Assembly (NCBI GenBank): GCA_017428055.1
Contig: JAFRRN010000078.1
Span: 1-64,000, forward strand
Direction of reading: 5' to 3'
Length of the DNA: 64,000 nt
DNA from: Prevotella sp.
GTDB lineage: Bacteria > Bacteroidota > Bacteroidia > Bacteroidales > Bacteroidaceae
Notes under the pieces: model-generated
Seen by the model: only the letters and a program-made list of their open reading frames with translations
Told to the model about the DNA's origin: nothing
Databases searched by the model: none
Shown: piece after piece, positions 17,119-26,698 of the stretch
Layout of the letters: every line of letters begins with the position of its first letter
Position numbering within the stretch: position 1 is the first letter of the stretch
Program-made: the position numbers and the translations under genes

Positions 17119-18852
17119 TTAAATCTCAATCTCCTTACTTCCCTTTATTTTTTGTATGTATGCCAGTTCGTCAATGGCAAAGTCCATGTTTTCAGGTTCG
17201 TCAAGCATCTTCTTCAACATTTTCTCCGCCTTATCATACTCTTGTTTTTCCACATATATATAGGCCTTGCGTCTGTTCAAGAAACTAATGAAGTCCTTGA
17301 CTGCACCATTCAAGTCTTTCCCATCTTCATCATCATCCATAGACTCCTTGATTTCGTTAAGTAGGGAGTCAATGAAAGGCATCGCACGGAAGTCCTTGCT
17401 ATTTACCAGACAGTTCACATACTCTTGCGTATAGGTAATGCGATGGAGGGGCAGAGTTTGCTCAAGATAATAATGCGCCTCCACATAGAGTTTTAGTTCA
17501 CAATAACAAAAGCCAATATGATAGCATAAATTGAAGTAGGTCTCCCGTTGGGAGGAATTCAAATTCCTCATCCTCGGGGCAAACACTTGATAGGCATCGA
17601 CAAGATACAATAATGCCTCATAAAACCTACCTTGACGAAGTCGCACCATCCCATGATAAAGATCGTAACCCAAGGCAGGCGTTATACAATCACTAATCAT
17701 GCGCTCCTCCTCAGAAAGTTGCTCTTCTTCACCATTATCCAACTTGCGAGTAGCTTCTTTCCATTGATATTGAAATTCTGCCAAACGTTGCTTTGGCGAG
17801 TCTAAATCGTATGCCGCAAGTAAGGAGGCACTTTTAAATAGCGTCTCTTGCGATTTGAATGGGGTTAAAGGTTGGATTGAAAGAGGAATGAGCATGGCAG
17901 ATATACGGTAATACAATGACCGTTCACCTTGTTTCTCCGATTTCAAATGTATGGTGACAGAACGTTCCATGTCTGGCCGTTCAGCCATCATAAACACCAA
18001 ATGCAACATGGCTGACTCACCGATGAATTTCCCATCTACTATCAAAGGCGTTGACATGTCATAGCCCAAGATGGCATTCTTATCTGTCAATATCGTACGA
18101 CCTTGCGATGTCATGATTTCCATCTTGACAGGATTCACCTCATTTAAAGAAAACAACGTAGACAAGAACTTCCCTAATCGAATGGACTCATCCGCAGAGG
18201 AACGCCAATCAGGCCCAGCATCTTGGTGCAGCAATTCCTGCTCCCGCAATAGGAAAAGCTCACGACTCGCGTCGGCACAGCTCTTCTCGTAGTCGCGCTG
18301 TTCATCTTGCTGGCTCTCCTTTTTCTTTTCCGAAAACCAACGTATAAAAATATTATGCCAACGGAACATTTCCAACATCACACTTTCTAATGTCTTCTTG
18401 GCATTCGCTTCATCTAATTGTAAGGCTGCCAAAAGATGCAGGTGGATGGTATTCTCCTCCCCATTGACATAGTATACCACATGCACCATATCTGTATTGA
18501 CATTACACTGGTTGCATATCTCCCTTACCAAATGGATATCCTCGGTTGAAGTCTCATAAAAAAACAGGAACATCAACTTCACGTATGGCGAGTTCTCTTC
18601 TAAACGAATGCGGAAATGACCACCTTGATATTGGTAAGACACCGACTCTTCCTTTTCCACCTCTCCCCAAGTACCCGTACAGTTCAGCTCCTTGAGAACA
18701 CGGTCTATCAGCTCTTTAACATTTACATCCTTCACCTCGTCAACAATCTCACCCTTTCTCGTAAACAAACCTCTCCTTCTCGCCTCGTATACGGCTACTG
18801 CACAACCAACGAGAATCCAAAACACAATTATCGCCCAAGAATCCATCTTCAC
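17119..18852 (-). CDS. Membrane-anchored protein with TPR-like tail, unknown function
   Basis: 577 aa. One N-terminal membrane helix (WAIIVFWILVGCAVAVY) is followed by a soluble region that loosely recalls YbjN-like folds (about residues 45-170), a charged linker with Glu/Lys repeats, and a helical C-terminal part with TPR-like pairs (FYEALLYLVDAYQVF, YDKAEKMLKKML). No catalytic motif is seen. It lies 19 nt after dnaG and ends 13 nt before the queD start in a compact operon. I do not recognise the family. Confidence 0.7.
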   Translation of the reverse strand: MKMDSWAIIVFWILVGCAVAVYEARRRGLFTRKGEIVDEVKDVNVKELIDRVLKELNCTGTWGEVEKEESVSYQYQGGHFRIRLEENSPYVKLMFLFFYETSTEDIHLVREICNQCNVNTDMVHVVYYVNGEENTIHLHLLAALQLDEANAKKTLESVMLEMFRWHNIFIRWFSEKKKESQQDEQRDYEKSCADASRELFLLREQELLHQDAGPDWRSSADESIRLGKFLSTLFSLNEVNPVKMEIMTSQGRTILTDKNAILGYDMSTPLIVDGKFIGESAMLHLVFMMAERPDMERSVTIHLKSEKQGERSLYYRISAMLIPLSIQPLTPFKSQETLFKSASLLAAYDLDSPKQRLAEFQYQWKEATRKLDNGEEEQLSEEERMISDCITPALGYDLYHGMVRLRQGRFYEALLYLVDAYQVFAPRMRNLNSSQRETYFNLCYHIGFCYCELKLYVEAHYYLEQTLPLHRITYTQEYVNCLVNSKDFRAMPFIDSLLNEIKESMDDDEDGKDLNGAVKDFISFLNRRKAYIYVEKQEYDKAEKMLKKMLDEPENMDFAIDELAYIQKIKGSKEIEI

Positions 18853-18871
18853 TCCTTTCTCCTATCGTTCT

Positions 18872-20803
18872 TCAGTTCATCAATACATTATTCCCTAACT
18901 TCTTGGCAAGGGCATTTCGCAATAACATCTTCTCCTGATATTCTTTCATCAAAGAATTTACTTGTTCCTCGTCATGGGCAAACTTCACGATGTCACGCTT
19001 AATCTCCTTGATACGTTCATCTAAAAATTCTTTACGGAAGTCAAGCACCAAGTGTAATGACCGATTACGCAAAGACTCCTGATCTTCATGCACTTGCTGG
19101 CTCTCTGACAAATGGAACTTATCCTGACTCATATCCAACGCAATCCTACTGATGGTGATGTCATCGTGGTTGATGAAAAACTCTTCCGAGTTGAAACCCT
19201 CATCACCACTATGCGCAACGGCCTCGTCGAGGATGCGGTTAAACCATTCATTACGAAAGCGGAGACCATCGGCAGCGAGAGTCAGACTCACAAATTGCGC
19301 TATGTTGATATTCTTCAACTGCCCTTCTTCATCTTCTACATTATTATAAATAATGACATCACCATAGCGAATCACTAATTGAATAAGCATCTGCTCTACC
19401 TTGCTATCACTCTGTTGCTGGGTGGCAACGGGAGTAACAGGTTTGATGGGAGTAGGCACAACAATCTGGGATGTGGGCTGCCCAACTTGTTTCTTACCAT
19501 CCCGAATAAACTTATTCATCTGGTTAATCAATGTCTGCTCGTTGATACCGATACGCTGTGCGCAATCATGCAGGTATGTATCTCGCAAAATCTGGTTTTG
19601 CACCATTGCTATACTTTGGACAATGGAGTTGATGCCCTCGCTTCGCTTCAGCGGGTCACGCTCATCCTTGAGTAATAGGTCTGTCTTGAATTGGATGAAG
19701 TCTGTCTGGTTGTTTTCGATAAACTCCCGAAAATCCACCGCCGTATGCTTTCGTGCGAAAGAATCGGGGTCATCACCATCGGGGAATAGCAACACCTTCA
19801 AGTTCATCCCCTCATTGAGCAACATATCGGTTCCTCGCAAGGCTGCATGGATGCCCGCTGCATCGCCATCATAGAGCAACGTGATATTCGACGTGAAACG
19901 ATGGAGGATATGGATTTGGTGCACGCTCAACGCTGTTCCCGAATTGGCGACCACATTCTCTATGCCGCATTGGTGCATAGCAATCACGTCGGTATACCCC
20001 TCCACCATATACACACGGTCATCCTTGGCAATGGCTTTCTTCGCTTGGTAGATACCATATAGTTCGCGGTCCTTGTGGTAAATCTCCGAGTCGGGCGAAT
20101 TGACATACTTCTGTTGTACACCTTTCGTGGCGGCATCCAACTTCCTGCCGCCAAAGCCTACCACCTTGCCACTCACGCCAATCCAAGGGAAGATGACACG
20201 CCCCGCGTAACGGTCAATGAGGTCGCCATGGTCATTCTTGTAGCAGATGCCCACCTTTTCGATAAACTCATCCTTATATCCCTTGCGACGAGCCGCATCA
20301 GCAAAGGCGTAGCGATTGCCAAGGTCATATCCCAACTGAAATCGCTGGATGATGTCATCACGGATGCCACGGCTACGGAAATACGCCATGCCGATAGACT
20401 TTCCCTCCTCGTGGTTGTGGAGCACATTCTCAAAATATTTCAAGGCATATTCATTGATGATAAACATCGACTCACGTTCACTTTGCTCGCGTTTCTCCTC
20501 GTCGGTCAACTCGCGTTCTTGTATCTCGATATGGTATTTATTGGCAAGCCAACGCAATGCCTCGGGATAGGTCATCTGCTCATGCTCCATGATAAAGCTT
20601 ACGGCATTGCCTCCCTTGCCACACCCAAAACAATGGCAAGTGCCACGCGATGGCGACACGATAAACGACGGTGTCTTCTCATTATGGAAAGGACATAATC
20701 CCTTGTAGTTCATCCCCGCCTTGCGCAGCGTGACAAACTCCCCCACCACATCCACGATGTTGGCGGCTTCCTTGATTTTCTCTACCGTCGCCCTGTCAAT
20801 CAT
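18872..20803 (-). CDS. dnaG: DNA primase
   Basis: 643 aa. The CHC2 zinc finger near the N-terminus has CPFH and CHCFGC; the toprim core includes VEGYTDVIAMHQ and the metal-binding LLYDGDAAG. The C-terminal domain would contact DnaB helicase. It makes RNA primers for replication. It starts 4 nt after the CE12-like esterase stop, so it is probably transcribed from the promoter at 22472. No rpoD or rpsU neighbour is present, unlike the classical macromolecular synthesis operon. Confidence 0.97.
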   Translation of the reverse strand: MIDRATVEKIKEAANIVDVVGEFVTLRKAGMNYKGLCPFHNEKTPSFIVSPSRGTCHCFGCGKGGNAVSFIMEHEQMTYPEALRWLANKYHIEIQERELTDEEKREQSERESMFIINEYALKYFENVLHNHEEGKSIGMAYFRSRGIRDDIIQRFQLGYDLGNRYAFADAARRKGYKDEFIEKVGICYKNDHGDLIDRYAGRVIFPWIGVSGKVVGFGGRKLDAATKGVQQKYVNSPDSEIYHKDRELYGIYQAKKAIAKDDRVYMVEGYTDVIAMHQCGIENVVANSGTALSVHQIHILHRFTSNITLLYDGDAAGIHAALRGTDMLLNEGMNLKVLLFPDGDDPDSFARKHTAVDFREFIENNQTDFIQFKTDLLLKDERDPLKRSEGINSIVQSIAMVQNQILRDTYLHDCAQRIGINEQTLINQMNKFIRDGKKQVGQPTSQIVVPTPIKPVTPVATQQQSDSKVEQMLIQLVIRYGDVIIYNNVEDEEGQLKNINIAQFVSLTLAADGLRFRNEWFNRILDEAVAHSGDEGFNSEEFFINHDDITISRIALDMSQDKFHLSESQQVHEDQESLRNRSLHLVLDFRKEFLDERIKEIKRDIVKFAHDEEQVNSLMKEYQEKMLLRNALAKKLGNNVLMN

Positions 20804-20807
20804 CTGT

Positions 20808-22451
20808 CTATTTCAGGTATTTCGCCAAAGGGCTCTTCATCGTCTTCAAACCTTTGGCAACACATTTGGCATTGTTCTTCGCACCAAGCAAACTGGTGTG
20901 TGTATGGTCTTTCTTGAAATAAGGCATGGCATCTTCCTTGCTCTTATATTTCTTGTCTAAGTAATCAGCAGCGATATTGTGGAGATCCAAAAACTCCACA
21001 CCTGTCTCATCCACCACTTCACGATACCATTTCCCGTATGAGTCATTGCGACGCTCCACCTTCCCGTTGGGCCATTCATTACGCGGGGTAAGCGACACCA
21101 AGATAGGCGTTGCCCCTCTCTCGCGCACATCATCGATAAACTTCTTCAAGTACCATCCGAAGGAATACACCACCACAAACGAGCCGTCCTCTTCCATCTT
21201 GTACACATGGCATGTGTCTTTTGTGCCAGGGATGACCCCTCGTGCCTTCTTGTCTGTGATTGGACAGATGTCGTTATGGCCAAACTCTATCAACACGAAG
21301 TCTCCTGGTTGTAACGAATTATATAGGGCATCCCATCGTCCCTCACGCAGATAAGTACGGGTAGACCGTCCAGCCATGGCCACATTCACGGGCATAATCT
21401 TCTTCTCATTGAAGATGGTATTGGCAAGAGCACCCCACCCCCACATGTCATCCTTGTCCTTATCCTTGTTCTTCACGGTGGAATCGCCAGTGATGAACAC
21501 GACAGGCTTTCCCTCTTCTCTCTTGACATCTACTTTCTTTAACTCCACATTCATCATCATTCCCTTGAGTTCTCTCAACTTAGGATGTGTCGATGCCATG
21601 ATACCCTCGGCAGCACTCCTTGCGTTCATCTGCGCACCGAAATAACTCGTATGGATATGGTCGCCAAAGAAATGATACTTCTCTTTCCACTTGCTATACG
21701 AGTCCAACTTCGCTCCAGAAATCTCATTCAGGTCGATATAAGGTACGTCCAATTCCACCGATAATTCCTCTAACCATTTCCCTTGTGGCTTACGCACAAT
21801 CTTACCCGTCTTTTCATCATACGCATCACGGGGGGTAAGCGACATCAGGATGGGATTGGCACCCTTGGCACGTATCTCGGATACATACCTCCGCATATAC
21901 CCACCATACGTGTAAACAGTCTCCTTTTCTCCCGTTTCCTTAATGGTCACATTCAAGGAATCAAGTCCAATGCCGGGAATGACGGCACGTGCGCGACCCT
22001 CGTCAAAAGGACCGTTATCATTATGCCCAATGGAAACAATCACCCAGTCACCCGGTTTCAATGCTTCCCTGATGTCTGGCCATAACTTATTATAAAAGGT
22101 ACGCGTAGACATACCACCCAAGGCTTGGTTTTCCACAGTAATCCGGGAGGCATTGAAATATTGGTTGGCATAATATCCCCACCCCCATTGACCGTTGGAG
22201 CCATCTCCCTTCGTGCCATTGCGCATCGTAGAATTGCCTATCAAGAACAAGACAGGGTTATTCCCAATACGGGTAGAGCCTGGCGCAGGACGGCTCATCA
22301 ATGCCTTGGCGATGGAATCTGGCGTGTTATCCACCACTTTATTGACATCCTCTATGGGGTCACGCAGGTTGTCAAAGCCTTGCGCCATCATGGGCAACCT
22401 CCCTACCAACATTATCATCAAAAGGAAAAGTGTTCTTCTCATTTTCTTCAT
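20808..22451 (-). CDS. Double-domain SGNH esterase (rhamnogalacturonan acetylesterase-like, CE12)
   Basis: 547 aa with a signal peptide (LFLLMIMLVGRLPMMAQ) and two consecutive SGNH domains. Domain 1 has IGNSTMRN, SIGHNDN and DHIHTS; domain 2 has TGDSTVKN, EFGHND and DHTHTS. Each therefore keeps the Ser, Asn and Asp/His of CE12 acetylesterases that remove acetyl groups from pectin rhamnogalacturonan. WGWG motifs follow both nucleophiles. It is periplasmic or surface. No pectin-utilisation genes are adjacent; instead it is head of a run with dnaG and que genes. Confidence 0.9.
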   Translation of the reverse strand: MKKMRRTLFLLMIMLVGRLPMMAQGFDNLRDPIEDVNKVVDNTPDSIAKALMSRPAPGSTRIGNNPVLFLIGNSTMRNGTKGDGSNGQWGWGYYANQYFNASRITVENQALGGMSTRTFYNKLWPDIREALKPGDWVIVSIGHNDNGPFDEGRARAVIPGIGLDSLNVTIKETGEKETVYTYGGYMRRYVSEIRAKGANPILMSLTPRDAYDEKTGKIVRKPQGKWLEELSVELDVPYIDLNEISGAKLDSYSKWKEKYHFFGDHIHTSYFGAQMNARSAAEGIMASTHPKLRELKGMMMNVELKKVDVKREEGKPVVFITGDSTVKNKDKDKDDMWGWGALANTIFNEKKIMPVNVAMAGRSTRTYLREGRWDALYNSLQPGDFVLIEFGHNDICPITDKKARGVIPGTKDTCHVYKMEEDGSFVVVYSFGWYLKKFIDDVRERGATPILVSLTPRNEWPNGKVERRNDSYGKWYREVVDETGVEFLDLHNIAADYLDKKYKSKEDAMPYFKKDHTHTSLLGAKNNAKCVAKGLKTMKSPLAKYLK

Positions 22452-22471
22452 CTTTTTAGTATTTCCGTTTG

Positions 22472-22479
22472 CAAAGATA
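22472..22479 (-). promoter_or_regulatory. -7 element for the esterase-dnaG-que-cls run
   Basis: TATCTTTG on the minus strand, 20 nt before the start at 22451. The -33 side is poorly conserved. Confidence 0.5.
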
Positions 22480-22539
22480 CGGCTTTTATTTGGATATTAT
22501 GTCATGTTATATCCATTTAATTACTGCACAAAACGCATA

Positions 22540-22553
22540 AAACGTGCACGTTT
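22540..22553. promoter_or_regulatory. 14-bp perfect palindrome upstream of the etf operon
   Basis: AAACGTGCACGTTT is its own reverse complement. It lies between the divergent esterase promoter and the etf promoter, 57 bp before the etf -7 element. An outer pair AAAACGCA (22529-22536) and TGCGTTTT flanks it. A dimeric repressor or activator site is plausible; no regulator is encoded next to it. Confidence 0.5.
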
Positions 22554-22609
22554 GAGGCGCAAATGTGCGTTTTTTGTAACATTTACTTGGGCATAAAAGG
22601 GAAAAGTAG

Positions 22610-22617
22610 TAATTTTG
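22610..22617 (+). promoter_or_regulatory. -7 element of the etf operon
   Basis: TAATTTTG with ACTTG about 20 nt upstream (22585-22589), 43 nt before the etfB ATG. Confidence 0.55.
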
Positions 22618-22660
22618 CACAACTTTTTAATAATCATAACACATTATTAATAATATATTT

Positions 22661-23533
22661 ATGGCTTTAAAGATTGTTGTGTTGGCCAAGCAAGTGCCAG
22701 ACACAAGAAATGTGGGTAAAGATGCCATGACCGCAGAAGGTACTGTCAATCGCGCCGCTTTACCCGCCATTTTCAACCCAGAAGACTTAAACGCATTGGA
22801 GCAAGCTCTACGTCTCAAAGAGCAACACCCTGGCTCTACAGTAGGAATCTTAACGATGGGACCTCCACGCGCCGGCGAAATCATCCGCCAAGGATTGTAT
22901 CGCGGGGCTGACACTGGATGGCTCTTGACCGACCGATTGTTCGCCGGTGCCGACACCTTGGCTACATCATACGCCTTGGCAACGGCCATCAAGAAGATTG
23001 GCGATGTGGATATCGTGATTGGCGGTCGCCAGGCCATCGACGGCGACACCGCACAGGTGGGACCGCAAGTGGCACAGAAACTCGGACTAAACCAAGTGAC
23101 ATACGCAGAGGAAGTCCTCTCGGTGGAGAATGGCGTTGCCACCGTCAAGCGCGTTATCGACGGTGGTGTGGAGACGGTGCAAGCCCCCCTCCCTGTGGTT
23201 ATCACGGTAAATGGCAGCGCTGCACCTTGTCGTCCACAGAACGCCAAGCTCGTGATGAAGTACAAACGCGCTACATGCCCGATGGAAAGACCTGCCGAAG
23301 GCACGCCCTACGACAACCTGTATGAAGAACGTTCCTACTTGACTTTGAACCAATGGAGCGTGGCAGATGTCGATGGCGACCCACAACAATGCGGACTGGC
23401 TGGCTCGCCTACCAAGGTGAAAGCCGTGAAGAACATCGTCTTCCAAGCAAAGGAATCAAAGACCTTAACGGCTTCTGATGCTGACGTGGAAGGAATGATC
23501 AAGGAGTTGTTAGAAGAGAAGATTATTGGCTAA
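22661..23533 (+). CDS. etfB: Electron transfer flavoprotein beta subunit
   Basis: 290 aa. Starts MALKIVVLAKQVPDTRNVG, the standard EtfB opening. AMP/nucleotide-binding region features such as DIVIGGRQAIDGDTAQVGPQ match the family. It carries electrons from the acyl-CoA dehydrogenase encoded downstream to a quinone or other acceptor. The stop overlaps the etfA start by one base (TAATG). Confidence 0.96.
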   Translation: MALKIVVLAKQVPDTRNVGKDAMTAEGTVNRAALPAIFNPEDLNALEQALRLKEQHPGSTVGILTMGPPRAGEIIRQGLYRGADTGWLLTDRLFAGADTLATSYALATAIKKIGDVDIVIGGRQAIDGDTAQVGPQVAQKLGLNQVTYAEEVLSVENGVATVKRVIDGGVETVQAPLPVVITVNGSAAPCRPQNAKLVMKYKRATCPMERPAEGTPYDNLYEERSYLTLNQWSVADVDGDPQQCGLAGSPTKVKAVKNIVFQAKESKTLTASDADVEGMIKELLEEKIIG

Positions 23534-24567
23534 TGATAAAGAATATGAACAACGTATTTGTATATGTAGAAATAGAAGGCACTTTGGTACAAGAAGTATC
23601 GCAAGAGTTGCTGACCAAAGGCCGTAAGTTGGCCAATGAATTAGGCGTAGAACTACATGCCGTCGTTGTTGGCACAGGCATTAAGGATAAAGTGGAAGGG
23701 CAAATCCTCCCATACGGTGTTGACAAACTATTTGTTTTCGACGGAGAAGGGTTATTCCCTTATACTTCGGCACCACATACCGACATTCTCGTGAATCTCT
23801 TCAAAGAGGAGAAACCGCAAATCTGCTTGATGGGAGCAACCGTAATTGGTCGTGATTTAGGTCCTCGTGTCAGTTCTTCTCTCACAAGTGGACTTACCGC
23901 AGACTGTACGGAATTGGAGATTGGACCGTATGAAGACAAGAAGAACAATAAGGTTTATGACAACCTACTCTATCAGATTCGTCCTGCTTTTGGTGGAAAC
24001 ATCGTAGCTACGATTGTCAATCCCGACCATCGCCCACAAATGGCAACCGTGCGTAGTGGTGTGATGCAGAAGGCTTTATATGAAGGTGAATGCAAGAAAG
24101 AGGTGGTTTATCCAGAAGTTTCTAAATATGTTTCGGCTGATGCTTTCGTCGTGAAGGTACTCGACCATCATGTAGAGGCTGCAAAGCACAACCTGAAGGG
24201 AGCGCCCATCGTGGTGGCTGGTGGTTATGGTGTTGGTTCAAAGGAAGGTTTTGACCAACTCTTCCAACTTGCAAAGGTGCTTCATGGTGAAGTAGGTGGT
24301 TCTCGTGCAGCCGTTGATGCTGGTTGGATTGACCATGACCGTCAGATTGGACAAACTGGTGTTACCGTTCATCCAAAGGTCTATATCGCATGTGGTATCT
24401 CTGGACAAATCCAACATATCGCCGGTATGCAAGACTCTGGTATTATCATCAGCATCAACTCCGACCCCGATGCTCCTATCAATCGCATCGCCGATTATGT
24501 TATCGTAGGTACAGTTGAGGAGGTTGTTCCCAAACTGATTAAATACTATAAACAGAACAGCAAATAA
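23533..24567 (+). CDS. etfA: Electron transfer flavoprotein alpha subunit
   Basis: 344 aa. The N-terminal domain begins NNVFVYVEIEGTL; the C-terminal FAD domain has GGYGVGSKEGFDQL, GGSRAAVDAGWIDHDRQIGQTG and IACGISGQIQHIAGM, all diagnostic for EtfA. It pairs with EtfB and binds FAD. Start at 23533 gives coupling to etfB; the Met at 23545 is the other choice. The stop overlaps the next small gene by one base. Confidence 0.96.
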   Translation: MIKNMNNVFVYVEIEGTLVQEVSQELLTKGRKLANELGVELHAVVVGTGIKDKVEGQILPYGVDKLFVFDGEGLFPYTSAPHTDILVNLFKEEKPQICLMGATVIGRDLGPRVSSSLTSGLTADCTELEIGPYEDKKNNKVYDNLLYQIRPAFGGNIVATIVNPDHRPQMATVRSGVMQKALYEGECKKEVVYPEVSKYVSADAFVVKVLDHHVEAAKHNLKGAPIVVAGGYGVGSKEGFDQLFQLAKVLHGEVGGSRAAVDAGWIDHDRQIGQTGVTVHPKVYIACGISGQIQHIAGMQDSGIIISINSDPDAPINRIADYVIVGTVEEVVPKLIKYYKQNSK

Positions 24568-24734
24568 TGAAGAATAAATATTCTTGGATTCTCTATCTTA
24601 TTTTGGCGGTGGTATTCGCCTATGATGTCGTAACCGCAGGGTCAACAGTCGTTAAAGTCATCCGTGGCATTCTTGTAATAGTACTCTGCGCGGCTTGTTA
24701 TGGAGAATTTAAGTCATTAAAAAATAAGAAATAA
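24567..24734 (+). CDS. Small membrane protein in the etf operon (55 aa)
   Basis: MKNKYSWILYLILAVV opens a protein with two hydrophobic segments (about residues 6-20 and 31-46) separated by a short polar turn (YDVVTAGSTVVK), and a Lys-rich end. The ATG overlaps the etfA TAA by one base and the stop is 3 nt before the acyl-CoA dehydrogenase ATG, so it is firmly embedded in the operon. A membrane anchor for the Etf/dehydrogenase pair is a guess. No known family comes to mind. Confidence 0.65.
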   Translation: MKNKYSWILYLILAVVFAYDVVTAGSTVVKVIRGILVIVLCAACYGEFKSLKNKK

Positions 24735-24737
24735 ATT

Positions 24738-26477
24738 ATGGCAAACTATTATAGTGACCACCCAGAGATTGGATTCTATCTGAACCATCCATTGATGAAG
24801 CGCATCGTAGAACTGAAAGAGAAAGGCTACAAAGATAAAGACAAATTTGATTACGCACCCGTTGACTTCAGCGATGCCATCGAGAACTACAAACAGATTC
24901 TCGACATCACGGGCGACGTAGCAGCAAATATCATTGAACCAAACTCTGAGAGCGTTGACCTTGAAGGTCCACACTTGGAGAATGGCAGGATGATTTATGC
25001 TTCCAAGACATTTGAAAACATTGACGCAACACGTAAGGCTGGACTTTGGGGTGTTTCAATGCCTCGTCGTTATGGCGGTTTGAACCTTCCCAATGTCATA
25101 TTCTCTATGTTGAGCGAAGTGATTTCCGCCGCCGATGCTGGTTTCCAAAACATCTGGAGCTTGCAATCATGTATTGATACCTTATATGAATTTGGCTCTG
25201 AAGAGCAACGGCAGAAATACATTCCTCGTGTTTGTGCGGGTGAAACCATGTCAATGGACTTGACAGAGCCTGATGCCGGCTCTGACTTGCAACGTGTGAT
25301 GCTGAAAGCCACATACGACGAGAAAGAGAATTGTTGGCGATTGAATGGCGTGAAGCGATTCATTACCAATGGCGACTCTGACATTCACCTCGTGCTTGCT
25401 CGTTCTGAGGAAGGAACAAAAGACGGTCGTGGCTTGTCTATGTTTATCTATGACAAGAACCAAGGCGGTGTAAACGTGCGACATATCGAGCATAAACTGG
25501 GTATTCACGGTTCGCCAACATGTGAGTTGACCTATAAAAACGCCAAGGCAGAACTATGCGGAAGCACCCGTCTGGGATTGATTAAATACGTGATGGCTTT
25601 GATGAACGGTGCTCGCCTTGGCATCGCTGCCCAATCGGTAGGCGTGGAGCAAGAGGCTTACAACGAGGGATTGGCATACGCCAAGGAACGCCAGCAGTTC
25701 GGTGATAAGATCATCAACTTCCCTGCCGTCTACGACATGCTGTCTCGCATGAAGGCAAAGCTCGATGCCGGACGCTCCTTGCTTTACCAAACAGCTTGCT
25801 ATGTGGATGTCTACAAATGCTTGGAAGACATTGAGCGCGACCGCAAACTCACCCCCGAAGAGAAGCAGGAGATGAAAAAATACCAACGACTTGCCGATGC
25901 CTTCACGCCATTGGCAAAGGGCATGAACTCCGAGTATGCCAACCAAAACGCATACGATGCCATCAGCATCCACGGCGGCAGCGGTTTCATCATGGAATAC
26001 AAGAGCCAGCGTCTGTATCGTGATGCTCGCATCTTCTCCATTTATGAGGGAACGACACAGCTGCAAGTGGTCGCCGCCATCCGCTACATCAGCAACGGCA
26101 CCATGCTCAACAACATCAAGGACATGGACGAGGCGTTGTGCGTAGGCGACAACCCAACCTTAGCAAGCCTGAAGACCCGCGTAGAGAAACTCATCCCCAT
26201 CTATGAGGAAGCCATCAACTATGCCAAGGGATTGGGCAACCAAGACGCTTTCGACTTCCTCGCACGCCGCCTCTATGACATGACATGCGAACTGGTAATG
26301 TCTTTGCTCATCATCCGCGATGCCGCCGAGGCACCCGAACTGTTCCAGAAGTCTGCCAACGTCTATGTACGCATGGCAGAGGAGAATATCCTCGGCAAGG
26401 CTGCATACATCAAGAACTTCCAAGTGGAAGACCTCGACAGCTTCAAGGCCAACGACGATAGTAACGGCGAAGAATAA
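24738..26477 (+). CDS. Acyl-CoA dehydrogenase
   Basis: 579 aa, longer than the usual 380-aa enzymes because of an extended C-terminal helical region, as in other Bacteroidota members. FAD and substrate motifs are visible: MDLTEPDAGSDLQ, FITNGDSDIH and IHGGSGFIMEY. The likely catalytic Glu lies in SIYEGTTQLQ. It would pass electrons to the EtfAB encoded upstream. The acyl-CoA chain length is not readable from sequence. Confidence 0.93.
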   Translation: MANYYSDHPEIGFYLNHPLMKRIVELKEKGYKDKDKFDYAPVDFSDAIENYKQILDITGDVAANIIEPNSESVDLEGPHLENGRMIYASKTFENIDATRKAGLWGVSMPRRYGGLNLPNVIFSMLSEVISAADAGFQNIWSLQSCIDTLYEFGSEEQRQKYIPRVCAGETMSMDLTEPDAGSDLQRVMLKATYDEKENCWRLNGVKRFITNGDSDIHLVLARSEEGTKDGRGLSMFIYDKNQGGVNVRHIEHKLGIHGSPTCELTYKNAKAELCGSTRLGLIKYVMALMNGARLGIAAQSVGVEQEAYNEGLAYAKERQQFGDKIINFPAVYDMLSRMKAKLDAGRSLLYQTACYVDVYKCLEDIERDRKLTPEEKQEMKKYQRLADAFTPLAKGMNSEYANQNAYDAISIHGGSGFIMEYKSQRLYRDARIFSIYEGTTQLQVVAAIRYISNGTMLNNIKDMDEALCVGDNPTLASLKTRVEKLIPIYEEAINYAKGLGNQDAFDFLARRLYDMTCELVMSLLIIRDAAEAPELFQKSANVYVRMAEENILGKAAYIKNFQVEDLDSFKANDDSNGEE

Positions 26478-26502
26478 GCTTTCCATACCAAATCACATGA
26501 GG

Positions 26503-26536
26503 AAATCCGATGGACCATTCACGATCCATCGGGTTT
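26503..26536 (+). terminator. Intrinsic terminator after the etf operon
   Basis: Arms 26503-26514 and 26525-26536 pair over 12 bp with one G-U, loop 10 nt. The distal arm ends in TTT and is followed by CTTTTT. It is placed 25 nt after the dehydrogenase stop. Confidence 0.75.
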
Positions 26537-26653
26537 CTTTTTCTGCGCATTCCCATCAATACGCCGATTCTAACACACGATAATGGCTATTTTGCCTGCC
26601 ACAAAAAACAAAAAAGCAAAAAAAATTTTCTCTTAAACATAAATTTTCGACGG

Positions 26654-26682
26654 TTATCCACGGAAACGGCCTCTTGTCCACA
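26654..26682 (+). other. Two DnaA-box-like nonamers
   Basis: TTATCCACG (26654-26662) and TTGTCCACA (26674-26682) each differ by one base from TTATCCACA. They are 20 bp apart next to an A/T-rich stretch (26601-26650). Two boxes are too few to call an origin. Confidence 0.3.
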
Positions 26683-26698
26683 AACCGCAAAAATGGCG

